A stretch of DNA of 62,560 nucleotides from Gracilaria vermiculophylla (taxonomy: Eukaryota; Rhodophyta; Florideophyceae; Gracilariales; Gracilariaceae), in the NCBI GenBank assembly GCA_019155205.2, contig JAHNZQ020000172.1, positions 1,441,025 through 1,503,584 of the forward strand, read 5' to 3'. The notes beneath the pieces were generated by a model, which did no database searches, was not told the DNA's origin, and saw only the letters and a program-made list of their open reading frames with translations. The position numbers and the translations under genes are program-made. Below, piece by piece: positions 43,780 to 55,078 of the stretch (position 1 is its first letter; every line of letters begins with the position of its first letter).

Positions 43780-44235
43780 TTCCTCGCCAATTAAGGCTTT
43801 CGTGAAAATATCAGCTGTGTTTTCCTTGCTATGAGAATACAGCACAGAGATTTTTCCATCATAAACAGCTTGCTTGACAAAATGAAATCGAAGTCCAACG
43901 TGACGAACTTTGCGGAGGTTTCCTTCTTCATTACACTATTATATAGACCCCAGATTATCCTGGTAGACGATATTCGGAGTGTCACAAGGCATGCCTGGTT
44001 CTTCAAATATGTCTTGAATCCACAAAACTTCTTTAAAAGATTCAGCAAGAGCGTAAAATTCTTCTTCAGGAGTGGAAAAAGCTACAGTTGTTTGAACGGT
44101 AGAGCGCCAACAAAATGGTGTGTTTTCTAAAAATAGAACGTAACCACTGCTTAATTTGCGATCATGTTCATCACGACCCCAATCAGAGTGAAAAAAGGCT
44201 GTAAAGAGAAGAAAAGTGTAACGAACCCAGCCTTA
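43780..44235 (-). pseudogene. Copia-2 RNase H, main part
   Basis: In one frame: HSDWGRDEHDRKLSSGYVLF (44205-44125, D of SDW kept), FCWRSTVQTTVAFSTPEEEFYALAES (catalytic E kept), then YQDNLGSI and, after a frame change, RKVRHVGLRFHFVKQ and the final ADIFTKAL. This is the standard copia RNase H. Frame changes occur at about 43945 and at the ~270-bp insertion at 44240-44510. Confidence 0.8.
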
Positions 44236-44239
44236 TACC

Positions 44240-44510
44240 CTAGCGATTCAAGCGAGTCGCGCTTCAAACTGCAAGCCTTGTCCCTGCACGTCGCAACGCG
44301 GCGTACAAGAACATTGCAGTTTGTCAGCACGACGCTTGGTTCAAGCCACTGCACAACATTGCGTCGTGTGCTTCAAGCACTTCAAGCAGGCATCGAACAT
44401 TTCAAGCGCCCGACGACAGAGCGCCGTGCGCTACGAACGTACAAGTAGATAAAGTAGAATGTAAGACGCTTAACGTCTATTTTTAAGAATCACTATAAAA
44501 CAAAGCCAGA
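44240..44510. mobile_element. About 270-bp insertion in Copia-2 RNase H, SINE-like features
   Basis: Copia-2 RNase H reads normally on both sides, but about 270 bp intervene where only a few codons are expected. The insert repeats TTCAAGC six times, contains GGTTCAAGCC at 44338-44347 (fits the pol III B-box GGTTCRANNC) and ends close to a T5 run (44480-44484). No clear target duplication was found. A tRNA-derived SINE is one reading; plain filler DNA is another. Confidence 0.35.
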
Positions 44511-45816
44511 CCCACCTTGGAGAAGAGCGTGGGCCTGGTCAGACTTCTTCCAACTCTCCTGTGTTACAAAAAGAGATAGAGACGCGTAGTCTAAATCGTT
44601 TTGCTCCTTGCATGTGCTGGAGGACTTACTTAAGCGTTTTCCACTGGATTGGACTAGGTGCAGACGAAAATTGCCTAGCATAGATATTGCTTCAGAAATG
44701 TCTGGTTGAGTTCGAGTACATAGAAAAAGGAGAGAACCAAGAAGAGAGCGATAAGGGACGTTTTTCATGATCTCTGTTTCGTTTGAAGTAAGGAAACGTT
44801 TTGGTTCATACAAGATACGGCCTAGAGGCAGAGGATATTTGGTCACTTTTGCCGTTCCCATTTGTGAACTATTTAAAATTCTATCCATTAAGGGTCATTG
44901 ATGCAAGAATTATCCGTGTTCACACTCCTGTACGGAAACACCTAAGCATAGAGAAGCTTCTGCGATGTTCTGAATTTGAAATGGTCCGTCGAATGGCTGC
45001 TGAACGGCCCAGATAGACTTCTTGAGGCCTAAGAAAACAATATCTTCCACATGCATCGAAGCTAAGACATGGCATGACAATTTCGTAATTTGAAAAATGC
45101 AGTCACATGATTTAAATTGTATGAAGCCATGAAATGTAAGAATGAAGGAAAGGTACCGAAACCAAAGTTGAGGTGCTTGTCGAGTTCCATGCAATGATTT
45201 GCGAAGCTTAACAACATTGCCGTTTGCTTCAGGGATATGGGAAAGACGAAGAAGACGGATCCAAATATCAAAGCTATCTGCCAATGTTGCATGAAGAAAC
45301 GCACCTTTATTGTCCATGTGATGCCTATCCTGACGTTTTTCGAGTGCAACTTTGAGAAGGAAGACAAACAAATAGAACTGTAGAACAGGAGAGTAGTGGT
45401 TTGAGTTACTTTCAGAGTTTTGGAGGTTGGCGCGAGTCACAAGACGAGCTTTGAAGCAAGAAGGCTTTCCATTCTCGTCCAGTTTCAATCGGAGAATTAT
45501 TCCACTCGGGAGCGGTCGTTCGTTGAGGGTGCCATGATGAGCTTCAAAAGTTCCATTCTTAGTTAGAGTGGCAAACTCAGGGGAGATAGCTTCGCACAAG
45601 TACTGTGCCTATGGAGACTGCAACGCTTCTTTCAGTCTCGGTCCGTCGGTGGTACTGATCTGAGAAGGCAGTTGTCGCAATATATTACGCGCTTCGTTAT
45701 CTTCACGGTCATCAGGGTACTGTTCACCATCAAAATTAGAGGGATTGTCGGGAATATGTTCCAGAGGATTGTAAAAAGTCTTCATCACTTTCCGTACCAG
45801 CAGGGGAAGCACTACG
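44511..45816 (-). pseudogene. Copia-2 reverse transcriptase
   Basis: Connection region (SASPAGTESDED, 45815-45770), then RT: SGIILRLKLDENGKPSCFKARLVTRAN (45510-45430; KARLVxRG pattern), HHMDNKGAFLHATL (catalytic first D region, VKGAFL usual), VVKLRKSLHGTRQAPQLWF (KxLYGLKQAPRxW), and the active-site loop HVED at 45042-45053 in place of YVDD, losing one aspartate. The thumb and following region (PYRSLLGSLLFLCTRTQPDISEAI, near 44750-44680) is also standard. Two frame breaks occur. Confidence 0.85.
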
Positions 45817-46370
45817 TGTAGTACAGTGGCTCCTACGGAAATAGGGTGTTTTGGCCTTGAGGTAAAATATTCCTAAGGAGGGCTCGTATTTTATTAGCTA
45901 AGCCACGTGGTGCATAATCCCGCCCACGTGCGCTACAGTATCTTTGAGGCACGGTGGAATTATTATTTATTTTAGATATTTTATGCAGGTAATTAGCACA
46001 GTAGTGCGACCTGCCGAGGCGGGCTCCCGTCTAGATATTTAAGCTGCCGGTTGAGCTCCACCTCTGGGAAAGTAAACACAAGCACCCTTGAGTCTTCTTC
46101 TACATTTTCCGGTTGGAGTCTCTTGTCTATTCACGCAAGTTTCTAAGCCGCCGATCCCCAGGTTGCATCATAGCAGCGCCTGTAGGAGCATTGTCCGCCC
46201 AGTGAACCTCCCCCTCCGCTTGGTGTTTGCGGATCCCCTTTCAGAAATCCCCCGGCTGGCGACATCGGATACCGGAGACCACCTTTAGGAATAGGGGCCT
46301 TTGGAGTCAACAAAAACTCCTAACGGACGTTTTGCTTTACTACCTTGAGAGGAGGGCTGACAGTACTACA
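45817..46370 (+). repeat. 5' LTR of Chromo-1a
   Basis: 554 bp, starting TGTAGTACAGTGGCTCC and ending CTGACAGTACTACA. The two ends are partial inverted repeats of each other. It carries typical LTR A/T-rich promoter-like stretches near 45960-45985, but no element I would name. Confidence 0.93.
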
Positions 46371-46372
46371 AC

Positions 46373-46392
46373 TAGTCTCCTGACTTAGAAGG
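46373..46392 (+). promoter_or_regulatory. Chromo-1a primer-binding site
   Basis: Two bases after the LTR end the sequence reads TAGTCTCCTGACTTAG. In Chromo-1c the same site is TGGTCTCCCGACTTTG, starting with TGG as a tRNA-primed site should. The tRNA 3' end would be ..GTCGGGAGACCA; I cannot name the isoacceptor. Confidence 0.65.
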
Positions 46393-46526
46393 TCACAGTT
46401 CCTAAAGGATTCGCACACGTCGCAGCAGAACCGTGTTTCTAGTTTGCAACGAACAACCCGCAACAGTGGAATTTTTCCTTAAGGTGATTCGGAAGTGGAA
46501 GCAAATCACCCCCGACCTACTTCTCT

Positions 46527-48656
46527 ATGGACCCCTCACAACATCCCATGGAAACCCCCTACAGTATCCTCAAGCAACAGGCTTTGTCGGTGAGCGCAGC
46601 ACGCGCAGCGCTCCCCAGGAGATGGCCGCCACACTGGAGGACCCTGGAAGTCTCCTTCGGAATCCTGGCTCCTCTGTGGAGCGTTTCAGGAATCGCCTTA
46701 GAAGAATGTATGGTCAGAGGCAAGCGGAATCTCCGGCAGCGTCTCTGGAGAACGCCAACGTGAAGGTTGAAGAACCGCACACGGCATCGCAGCCGCCACT
46801 TCAAGAGTTGCAGGGACGGGAACACCCGGAGGCTAACACCCTCTTGGAGTCCCTCGCATCGCGCCTTACGGATTGGCTCTCACAGGAGCAGGTCGAAAGA
46901 GTACCTGTAGGTGTTGAAGCCCACTTCGGAGCGCGCCGCCACGCCCTTGTGGAGGACATCGCATTGGAGAGCGCTCACCGTGCTGTGGATGCTTTGCTGG
47001 ATTCCGACTCCTTCCCCGAGGTGATCTCAGATGTTATCCGTGCGGAGGTTCGCTCCCAAACCGCGCAGCTGCTCCTCGCAGCGGCGTTTCAAAGTTTTTC
47101 ATTCGTACAGGAGAGGTTCCCTCTATCAACACCTAAGGTGACCCCGGGCAGAGAAGGAAAGGATACTGCCACCTCCTACGCCAGAGGAGGAAAGGATACT
47201 GCCGTTGGGAAACGGGACCATCTCAAGAATCTTGCTATGCACCGTCCGGACCTGACGCCTTGCGGAGGAGGACAGGATACCAGTCGCGAAGAAGTTCACC
47301 TGAGGAGAGAAGGACAGGATACTCCTCGGGTAGATCGCGATAACGGGGGTTTCGTCAGCAACCCAGACCACCTCAAGGAAAAAAAGAAGATAGAAACGGA
47401 GGGAGAAAAGACGAAAACGAGACACCGATTCAGAGAGAAGCTCAGACTTCGAATCCGTAAACAGCTTCAGCTCGGAGGACAGTATACCTCCCAAGGAGAA
47501 GAGCAGAAGGGTCAGCAAGGTCGTCCCACTTAACGACCTCTTCGCCAAAGTGGTGGATTATGACATCTACAGATTGAATGATCGCTCTACACTCTACGAC
47601 GCGTCGGTAGCTAAACGACTCACGAAGATCCAGCGCCGCATAAATATTCAAATGACGAAGCACTTCTTCTCAGGCGAAGACCCCATCTCGGTGTTGAACT
47701 TTCTTACGCGCTTCCGTTCGGTGTGTAGCACAAATGGTGTCCATGAAGGTGCCGCCGTATGGTGCTTTCAGTTCTACTTCACGGGCCAATCGTACTCGCT
47801 GGTGCACCCACGCCTCACGGGGGAGAGCACCATTGTGGGTGATCCTGGAACGGAGATCTTGACGACGTACCCGGAGGTAGTCAATTTCCTCCATAAAAGG
47901 TACGCCACGGACGAGGTGATAGCCGATGCCGATGCCAAAGTCACCTCCTATTGGCAGAACACCGGAATGATCGAGACAGAGTTTTCACAGAAGCTGTGGA
48001 CGAAGGCTCTGCGCTGTGGGAATGTGTACTCCGAACGGCGGTTTAAGTCCTTGTTTGTCGAGGGACTCCTTCCTTCGATACGCGCGAGGGTGCGTAATCA
48101 CCTGACAACGCACCTAAAGACCACATACACGGAGCTAGCGCGTCTCGCGGAATCCTATGTGGATACCCACCGTGCCGCGCGTCACAGCCATACTCCACTT
48201 TCGGACCAACCGGCGACTTCAAGGACCCGTCGGGCATCCGCCCTGGCGTTGGATTCCAGCACCTCGGAGGAGATTGACGAGCTCACGCTCGTAGGAGGGT
48301 TAGAGGTCCTTGCCCTCACATATGCCTCCTCTCAGGGAGCATCTTCTAGGACGAGGACACCCTCATCTCCCACTTCGTACGCCTCGGCAGGATCAAACAG
48401 GAGCGTCCGATTTGCGAACCCTCGAGGCTACCCACCGCCTTGCAGGATTTGCTTGTCACGAGAGCCCGTACACTGTACGACTCTAACCCCGCCAATGACG
48501 GCCGCCATCTTGCAGGAAAGAGAGAAGAATTTCCAGGACCTGAAGGACACACCGACGGAGAGCGGAAGTTATCGAACAGTGTATCGCGACATCCACTCCC
48601 CTCACGGAAACTACGGTTACCGTGCTCTACCGGGAGTTCAGCCTGTCTTACTGTAA
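46527..48656 (+). pseudogene. Chromo-1a gag (two frameshifts, otherwise open)
   Basis: The structural polyprotein of the virus-like particle. The ATG at 46527 matches the Chromo-1b start. After about 11 codons the reading moves to another frame (open 46560-47385) and returns near an A-run at about 47380-47386, so the two indels compensate. Order: Ser/Pro-rich N-terminus, helical region (LTDWLSQEQVERV, HRAVDALLD), a Gly/Asp-rich basic stretch with three GQDT/GKDT repeats, an acidic SSDFES..SSEDS patch, then the capsid domain (47550-48130: DPISVLNFLTRFRSV, VVNFLHKRYATD, WTKALRCGNVYSERRFKSLFVEGLLPSIR) and a cysteine motif CRICLSREPVHC in place of the zinc knuckle. Its 3' end overlaps the pol frame by about 200 bp, which suggests a -1 shift for pol expression. 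Confidence 0.85.
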
Positions 48657-50826
48657 CACGCACCCGCAACGCAGGTGCCGGTGTCCCAGTCGGTTGCACC
48701 TCAAAAGAACACGTCGCATCGCGATGCACAACCGTAGAAGCCGTCTCCGCCTGGAACACAGCCCCTCTCCAACCAGGAAACCCCTCAGAGCCCCACGTAG
48801 AGGCTCCGCATGGCTCTGCAACATCGAACTTCAGCTCCACGAAGGTCGCCTTTCGAAAAGGGGGAGAGGCCGTCTGCTCCGTCGACGCAGAATGGGCAGG
48901 CCCCCCAATCCCATTGGACCCCTTCGACACCTTTGAGGATTCTGTTTGCACACTACGCCGTGGGAACTACAAGGTACTCGCCTCTATCGGATGTTCCCCG
49001 CTGGGCTCCACCACGATGCGCGCTATCCTCGATACCGGAGCTGGTCCCAATCTGGTGCACGCCGACGTGCTCCCGCGGTCTGCTCTCGGCTCCTTGAGGA
49101 CTGCCAAGCTCCCTACGGTGCGCGATGCGTTGCGTCGAGCATTGGCCATCCTCGGCGCAATCCCCCTGTACCTCCGGTTGGGCTCCTTACAGATGAGCGT
49201 GTGGTTCCTCGTGGCGACCAACTAGGCCGCACAATGCATATTGGGCCTTTCCTTTGTGGATCGATGTGTACGTGCAATCTAACCACGCCTGTGGAAGGTG
49301 ACGTTTCACGACGCCACCCCTGTAGGTATCGTGTCCACATCTCCAGGACCGGACGCGAACGCTTGTCACGTGGGTAACCTTCCAAAGAAGACGCAGTCGA
49401 ATAAGCTCCGAGTGGTGAAGAGCATCGAAATACCTGCGAGGAGCCAGGCTGAAGTCTGGGTGCAGACCTCTGCATCTGGCCTCTCATTCCTTCAGGGGAG
49501 TCCACACCTGACGACAAAGCAGCACTCCATGATGGCGAACGGTGTTATGGAAATTATATCGAACATACCCTTCAGGGTTGCGCTCGCCAATCTCAAGGAC
49601 CCGCCGTTGCGGATCCAGAAATGAATTGTCGTCGGACTGGCACTACCCGGCCCTGCAGGACTGGCTCGCCTTCCTCTACCGAAAGACCTTGCGGACCGCG
49701 ATGCAATTGCCATCATGGAGGCGGAAGCGATTTCCGCGGCTCCAGAAGAAGAGAATCCTGCCACTTGGCAGGATGAGCTCCAAATTGGCGAGTATTTCGA
49801 AGAGTATCGCCATAGGATAGTGGAGATGCTATTGGTCTTTGAGGACATATGGTCTGGTCGCCTGTGTTAGGTCAGCCTGGCCGAGCACAGGATGCAGCTC
49901 ACACCAGATAAAAAACTGGTACATCAACTCCCGAGGAAGGCCAGACCCCATGCGCGCGATTTTGAACGCGATGAGGTCCACCGGATGCTGGAGAAGGGAG
50001 TTATTGAGCCTTCCAATTCCAAATGGGCCTCCCCGATGGTGTTTGTCAAGAAGAAAGATGGCTCCTTAAGATTCTTTATCGACTACAGACCCCTTAACGA
50101 GGTGACGGTACGCGATTCGTACCCGATACCCCACATGGATGAATGTATCAACTCCTTAGGCGATGCGTCCGTTTTCTCCACGCTGGATGCCAACAGCGGC
50201 TACTTGTCGATTGAGATGGGCGACTCCGATAAGGATAAGACAACGTTCACCTCGCACTGTGGGATCTTTAGATTCTTAAGGATGCCATTCGGATTGAAGA
50301 ATGCACCCGCTACGTTCCAACGAGCGGTGGACATAATCCTGTCAAACGTGAAGTGGCAGTACGCCCTGGGGTATATCGATGACGTCATCGTATACTCCCG
50401 CAGCGTGGAGGAGCCTTTCATTCATGTGAAGCACGTGCTCCAACTCCTAAAGGATGCTGGCCTCACCTTGAAGCTGGAGAAGTGTTTCAATTTCAAGTCT
50501 TCGGTGGACTACTTGGGGCTTGCTGTGCTCCCGGGCCGCCTACAGGCTTCCAGGAAAACTCTGGAAGCCATCAAGGAAGCTCACCCTCCTACAAACGAGA
50601 CGGAGCTCCGCTCCTTCCTTGGGTCGTGTAACGTCTTCCGGAGGTTTGTACCGAATGTTTTCCGTATTGTGGCGCGGTTAAATCGATTCTTGGAGGAGGG
50701 CACGCCGAAGCAATTTGCTATCTTGACGGACGAGGAGTTTGAAGCCTTCGACCCCCTGAAGAGGAGACTAAAAGAGCCACCAATCTTGGTACTTCCAGAG
50801 CGACACGCCCGAATGGTGCGGGGACA
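48440..50826 (+). pseudogene. Chromo-1a protease and reverse transcriptase (single frame with four stops)
   Basis: One reading frame runs from the gag overlap to the solo LTR with in-frame stops at 49223, about 49277, 49622 and 49868. Protease: LDTGA at 49028-49042, second half ILGLSFVDR after the first stop. RT: WASPMVFVKKKDGSLRFFIDYRPLN (50025-50100), YPIPHMDECI, FSTLDANSGY, FGLKNAPATFQR, active site YIDD intact at 50372-50383, thumb LKLEKCFNF, LRSFLGSCNVFRRFVPN. RT itself (49892-50780) is uninterrupted, so decay is light. A one-base shift near 50785 precedes the LTR insertion. The frame relative to gag is -1. Confidence 0.9.
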
Positions 50827-50831
50827 CTGAC

Positions 50832-51385
50832 TGTGGTACTGTCAGCCCTTCTGTCGAGGTAGTAAAGCACAACGTCCGTTAGAAGTTTTTGTTGACTCCA
50901 AAGGCGCGTATTCCTAAAGGTGATCTCCGGTATCCGCTGTCGCGAGCCGGGGGAATTCTGAAAGGGATCCGCAAACACCAAGCGGAGGGGAAGGTTCAAT
51001 GGGCGGACAATGCTCCTACAGGCGCTGCTATGATGCGACCTGGGGATCGGTGGCTTAGAAACCTGCGTGAATAGACAAGAGACTCCAACCGGAAAATGTA
51101 GCAGAAGACTCAAGGGTGCTTGTCTTTACTTTCCCAGAGGTGGAGCTCCACCGGCAGCTTAAATATCTAGACGGGAGCCCGCCTCGGCAGGTCGCACTAC
51201 TGTGCTAATTACCTGCATAAAATATCTAATATAAATAATAAATTCTACCGTACCTTAAGATTACTGTAGCGCACGCGGGCAATATTATGCACCACGTGGC
51301 CCAGCTAATAAATTACGAACCCTCCTTAGGAATATTATACCTTAAGGCCAAACCACCATATTTCCGTAGGAGCCACTGTACTACA
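50832..51385 (-). repeat. Solo Chromo-1 LTR inserted into Chromo-1a pol
   Basis: 554 bp, inverted relative to the host element, flanked by the exact target duplication CTGAC (50827-50831 and 51386-51390). Removing it and one duplicate restores ..GGGGACACTGACGCC.., which reads into the RNase H start TDACKNE. It is therefore a solo LTR left by recombination between the LTRs of a later insertion. Confidence 0.95.
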
Positions 51386-53499
51386 CTGACGCCTGTAAAA
51401 ACGAGGTCGGATGTGGCCTCCTACAGGAGCAATCGGAACGTGGACTTCAACCCATCTGGTATTAGAATCGCAGCCTCACCCCTACAGAATGGAATTATTC
51501 CACCTCGGAGCGCGAATGTCTGGCCGTCGTGTGGGCGGTTTTGCTTTTACGCTCATATCTGGAAGGCGCGCGCTTCACCTTGAAGATGGGCCACGCACCG
51601 CCGAAGTGGATACTGCCCTTCACGGATGCTTCCGGTCGCCGGGAAAGGTGGAGGTTACGCCTCCTGGAGTTCGATTTTTACATCGTCCACCGCCCTGGCC
51701 GTAAACACCAGGCAGCGGACGCGCTCTCGCGAATCTCCACCGATGGGGAAGATAAAACACCTTTGGAGGACAACATCCCTTGTCTGGTCATCCAGGACGC
51801 CGACGGGAAAGAAAGATCCGATAGAGAATGTTTGGAGTGCTTTGAACCCGGAGGAAAGTACAGTAGACTCCCTGAGGCGATGGCTCTTGTTGAGGAGGAG
51901 AAAGAAGTCCTCCCCATCACTGTGGCGGAGTTACTGCAAGAACATAGTACGGATGCGTACTGCAAGGAGTGCCTCGCCACTGTGGGGAGTTTGACATCTT
52001 CATTTGACGTCGTCCGAGACGGCGTGCTTGTACGCCGCGCCCCTCTGGATGGAGCTCTCCAAAAGGTGGTCCCGACGAAGCTCCGGGAGAGAGTGTTGTA
52101 TCTCTCGCACTATCCTCGCGTCGCCGGGCACCCCGGTGGATCTCGAATGTACTTCACCATGCGGAGGGAGTTCTATTGGCCGAACATGGCCGATGACGCC
52201 TTCCAAACTGTGGCGGATTGCTATTCCTGCGCCACTGCTAGTGGGATTATACGGGAATACCGGATGCCGCTCACGCTGTTCCCACCTTCAGGACCGTTGG
52301 AGTTTGTGGCCATGGACATCTTGGGTCCTCTCCCCAAGACGGAGCGAGGGCATCGATTTATCCTCGTGATCACGGATCGCTTTTCCAAGATCACGCGTGC
52401 CATACCCCTTAGGAGCACTACTGCAGCAGTGATTGCCGATGCCTTTCTGGAGCAATGGGTTTATCCCTACGGGATACCGTTGAACCTCCTTACGGACAAT
52501 GGCCCCCAGTTCGCGGCGAAACTCTTCAGCGCCGTTTCCGGAATGCTGGGGATGAAGCAGTTGTTTACAACTGCCTATCACCCCCAGACAAACAGACAGG
52601 CGGAAATATTCAACAAAACCATTGCCTCGAGGCTGATGCACTTCGTCGCGGACCACCAGAAAGATTGGGACGCATATATGGGACCCCTCACGTATGCATA
52701 CAACCTACAGATGTATCGCTCCACGGAGACCGCTCCTTTCAATCTGGTGCTCTCGCGCATCCGGCCAAGTGCCGTCATCGCGGCACGCGCCACGGCGCAC
52801 CCGGCGGATGGGTCACAGACGCCAACAGCGGCGCAAGCCAAACGCTCCATCCTAAGGCGATATGAGAAGGCACTCTCCCTCGCGAAGGAAAGACTCAACG
52901 CCTTGCAGAGAAGATACAAACAGGATTACGACCGAAAGGTCATGGAAGGCCCTCACCTGAATGAAGGCGACAAAGTTTTCCTCGACAAACCCGGGAAAAT
53001 CTCCGATGAACCGCCGGACGTCACGCACAAGTTAGCACCGACCACTTCAGGGCCCGACAAAGTCCTGGCCACCTGTAGGGATACTCTCGCCATTGAGGTG
53101 AACGGCCTCAAGGATGTTGTCTCCCGTGATAGGGTGACGAAAGTCCCAACACCCAGCCTCTCAGGAATGCCCGTCATCCCACCTCAGGGACAACGCGTGG
53201 AGATTCCTCATCCGACCACTTCAAAAGCGACGACACCACGGGATACTGGTAACCGCATCACCGCTCTCGGTGAACCATTACTGGAGGCTCCCGATGCCAT
53301 CCTGACCCCTGAAGGTGACATCCTCTACGGTGTGGACCATATCGCCTCCTATCGACAAACCCCTGCAGGAATACTGTACCGCGTCCGCTGGTATGGGTAC
53401 ACCTCGAAGGACGACACGAAAGAACCTCCGGAACATATCCCGGAGAACTGCCTTAGGCGATACCACGCCAATCTGGTGCCGAAATGCGTCTCGACATAG
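51386..53499 (+). CDS. Chromo-1a RNase H, integrase and chromodomain
   Basis: The C-terminal part of pol. RNase H begins TDACKNEVGCGLL (51386 on), has one stop at 51458, then SERECLAVVWA and ADALSRI. From there the frame is open for about 680 codons to 53499. Integrase: zinc motif H(YPRVAG)H...C(YS)C (52109-52230); catalytic triad intact with AMDILGPL (52310), LLTDNGPQF (52488-52515) and QAEIFNK (52599-52618). A chromodomain near the end (53365-53460) shows LYRVRWYGYTSKDDT..P..IP.NCL. Chromodomains in such integrases guide insertion to marked chromatin. This is the best-preserved coding stretch of the window, but it is cut off from RT by the solo LTR. Confidence 0.9.
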
Positions 53500-53741
53500 G
53501 CGCTTCCGTTTAGAAAAGGGGGAGGGGGCCCCCAACCGGAGATCTTTTTCGTCTCCGCAGTTTATCCCCTACCTGGAGTTCTCTTTTTCCCATCCAGGAT
53601 GCCGTTGCTCGCTTTCCGCATGCTCCCAACCTGGCACTTCGTGTCGTTGAGCACGCGGGCACGGCCCATGCATATTGAAACTACCGTTCGCGGAGCTTCT
53701 GCTCAAGACGAAGGATCTTTTATTGGTCAGGGTCCTATCAC
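53500..53741. other. Short post-pol spacer of Chromo-1a
   Basis: GC-rich (contains GGGGGAGGGGGCCC at 53519 on), between the pol stop and the end of the antisense frame. No gene. Confidence 0.4.
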
Positions 53742-54431
53742 CTACAGGTCACCGAACCGCGTTGAATACTCCGCTTCGAGGCGCGCTTTCGCTGTGAGCG
53801 CTTCGCTATCGAAGAACTCTGACAGGCTTTCCTGGTGGACCGCCATCGAGGCTCGGTCTGTCCGTGCCTTGTGGAGCTCTAAGACCCAAGCACGCGCCTC
53901 GCGCAGAGCCTCTACAGGAGAAGCCGAAGTAGGACGGCCCGTCACCAGGCACGCCTGCACCAACTCCTGGAAGACTACCTCCAGAGCCCCAGAGGAGACT
54001 CATCTAAACGGTGCACCCGATGCGGCCATCTCCGTTGACGGCGCAACAACCGCCACAGAAGGAGCCGCGGACGGCGGACCATCTGGGACAGGGGCTCCCT
54101 GACGGGATCCCGCGGGTGCCGCAGTGGAGGTTGGCGTTGCCAAGGACGGAGTCGGTGACACCGGAGTTGACGGCAGCGTGGGAACTGGAACACTCCGCAG
54201 GCGAGGCTGTGGAATAGGCGCAGGGACGCTCCGCAGTCGGGGTTGTACCACTGGGGCCGAAAGTACCGAAACGGGAGCAATCTTGTCCTCTTCCATAGGA
54301 GACACGGCGGCTACCAATCCGGGAGAACTCGGCACTGCGGCGGACCGTGAAGGTATCACCTCAGGAGGTGCGCCCATATCCTGGGACGGAGCCGGTAACC
54401 GACGAGGCGTATCATGCGCCAGGCCCTCCAT
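53742..54431 (-). pseudogene. Antisense ORF of Chromo-1a (about 229 codons, one stop)
   Basis: On the strand opposite to pol, an ATG (54429-54431) opens a frame of 143 codons to a TGA at about 53988-53990. The same frame then continues for about 80 codons to 53742. One C-to-T change (CGA to TGA) would explain the stop. The first part is Pro/Ala/Val-rich with an internal repeat (QPRLRSVP twice, near 54185-54240). The second part looks like an ordinary helical protein: SPVEALREARAWVLELHKA, ESLSEFFDSEALTAKARLEAEY. I recognise no family. Antisense accessory frames between pol and the 3' LTR are known from some plant gypsy elements (Grande type). No homologue exists in Chromo-1b, which lacks this segment. 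Confidence 0.5.
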
Positions 54432-54644
54432 CAGTGGGTCTTAGTCGGGCACTCAGAGGCTTGGCACCTGTGGAATCGGGGAATGTGCCAGACTAGGAAA
54501 GGCAGGGTATGCTCGCCCGTCATCGTTTTCATTCGGACTCCTCACAATGGGGTTGAACTTGTCTTCTCGTATACCTCAGGATTCGAAGAAGACGAAGGCA
54601 CCGGAGTCGGAGAAGACATGCCGAAGGTTTAGGAAGCTGGATGA

Positions 54645-55078
54645 ATGGCAACTGGACGCGTGGTAGCACCTGAGGAGAGAGATTTGACAGCACTTGGGGA
54701 ACGACCCGCGGTTTTACGCACCACCGAGGAGGGAGCCGCGTCAAGCCGCCATCGTAGAATTCGAGGGGAAGCCGGGCGACCGGAATCAGGCGAAGTATGC
54801 AGCACCATATCGAGGCGCAAGTTCATATCTAGTGAAGGCCGAATGGGGCGCGGACGAGAAGATTATGAGACGATGCACCTTCACGGAGGCGCAATGAACG
54901 GACGCGATGAATCGGGTGTTCTCCGAAGGAGAATTCTCGGAGTAATCGGAGCGTCAAGTGCCTTGAGGGAGTCATTGTCTGCTCTGGACTGGCACACGCT
55001 CCGGTCACGGAGGTCGAGCGTCTGCACCGCGCACGATACGCTGATGTGCGCGGAAGCCCACATCGCTGACGGCAGCGG
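54645..55078 (+). CDS. Post-pol sense ORF of Chromo-1a (hypothetical)
   Basis: An ATG at 54645 opens a frame up to the TRIM-D insertion (the frame formally ends inside TRIM-D at 55121). The first 60 residues match the corresponding frame of Chromo-1b at about 60 percent (VVAPEE, ERPAV, EGAAS.RHR). It is Arg-rich, without motifs I can name. Past TRIM-D another frame is open with a Lys/Arg-rich composition (KRRRRLAKEERGPQHS, 55423 on). The strand opposite is similarly conserved, so coding status is open. Confidence 0.35.

Larger units (their letters stand above)
43496..45816 (-). mobile_element. Copia-2, 3' half of a Ty1/copia element
   Basis: RT and RNase H on the minus strand are followed by a purine tract and a probable 3' LTR. 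The upstream half (gag, protease, integrase) is absent: at 45817 the 5' LTR of Chromo-1a starts abruptly, and the missing half is not found beyond Chromo-1a. So insertion plus deletion or recombination occurred. Confidence 0.78.

Noticed and set aside
43871..44150. Plus-strand frames opposite Copia-2 RNase H
   Set aside because: They are shadows of the RNase H remnant on the minus strand.
45817..46370. Chromo-1 LTR as a MITE, because of its inverted ends
   Set aside because: TG..CA ends, 5-bp TSDs, an adjoining primer site and purine tract, and a gag-pol interior make it an LTR.
46527..47550. Programmed frameshift inside Chromo-1 gag
   Set aside because: Comparison with Chromo-1b shows the intact frame continues from the acidic SSDFES patch into capsid. 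The shifts near 46560 and 47385 are ordinary compensating indels.
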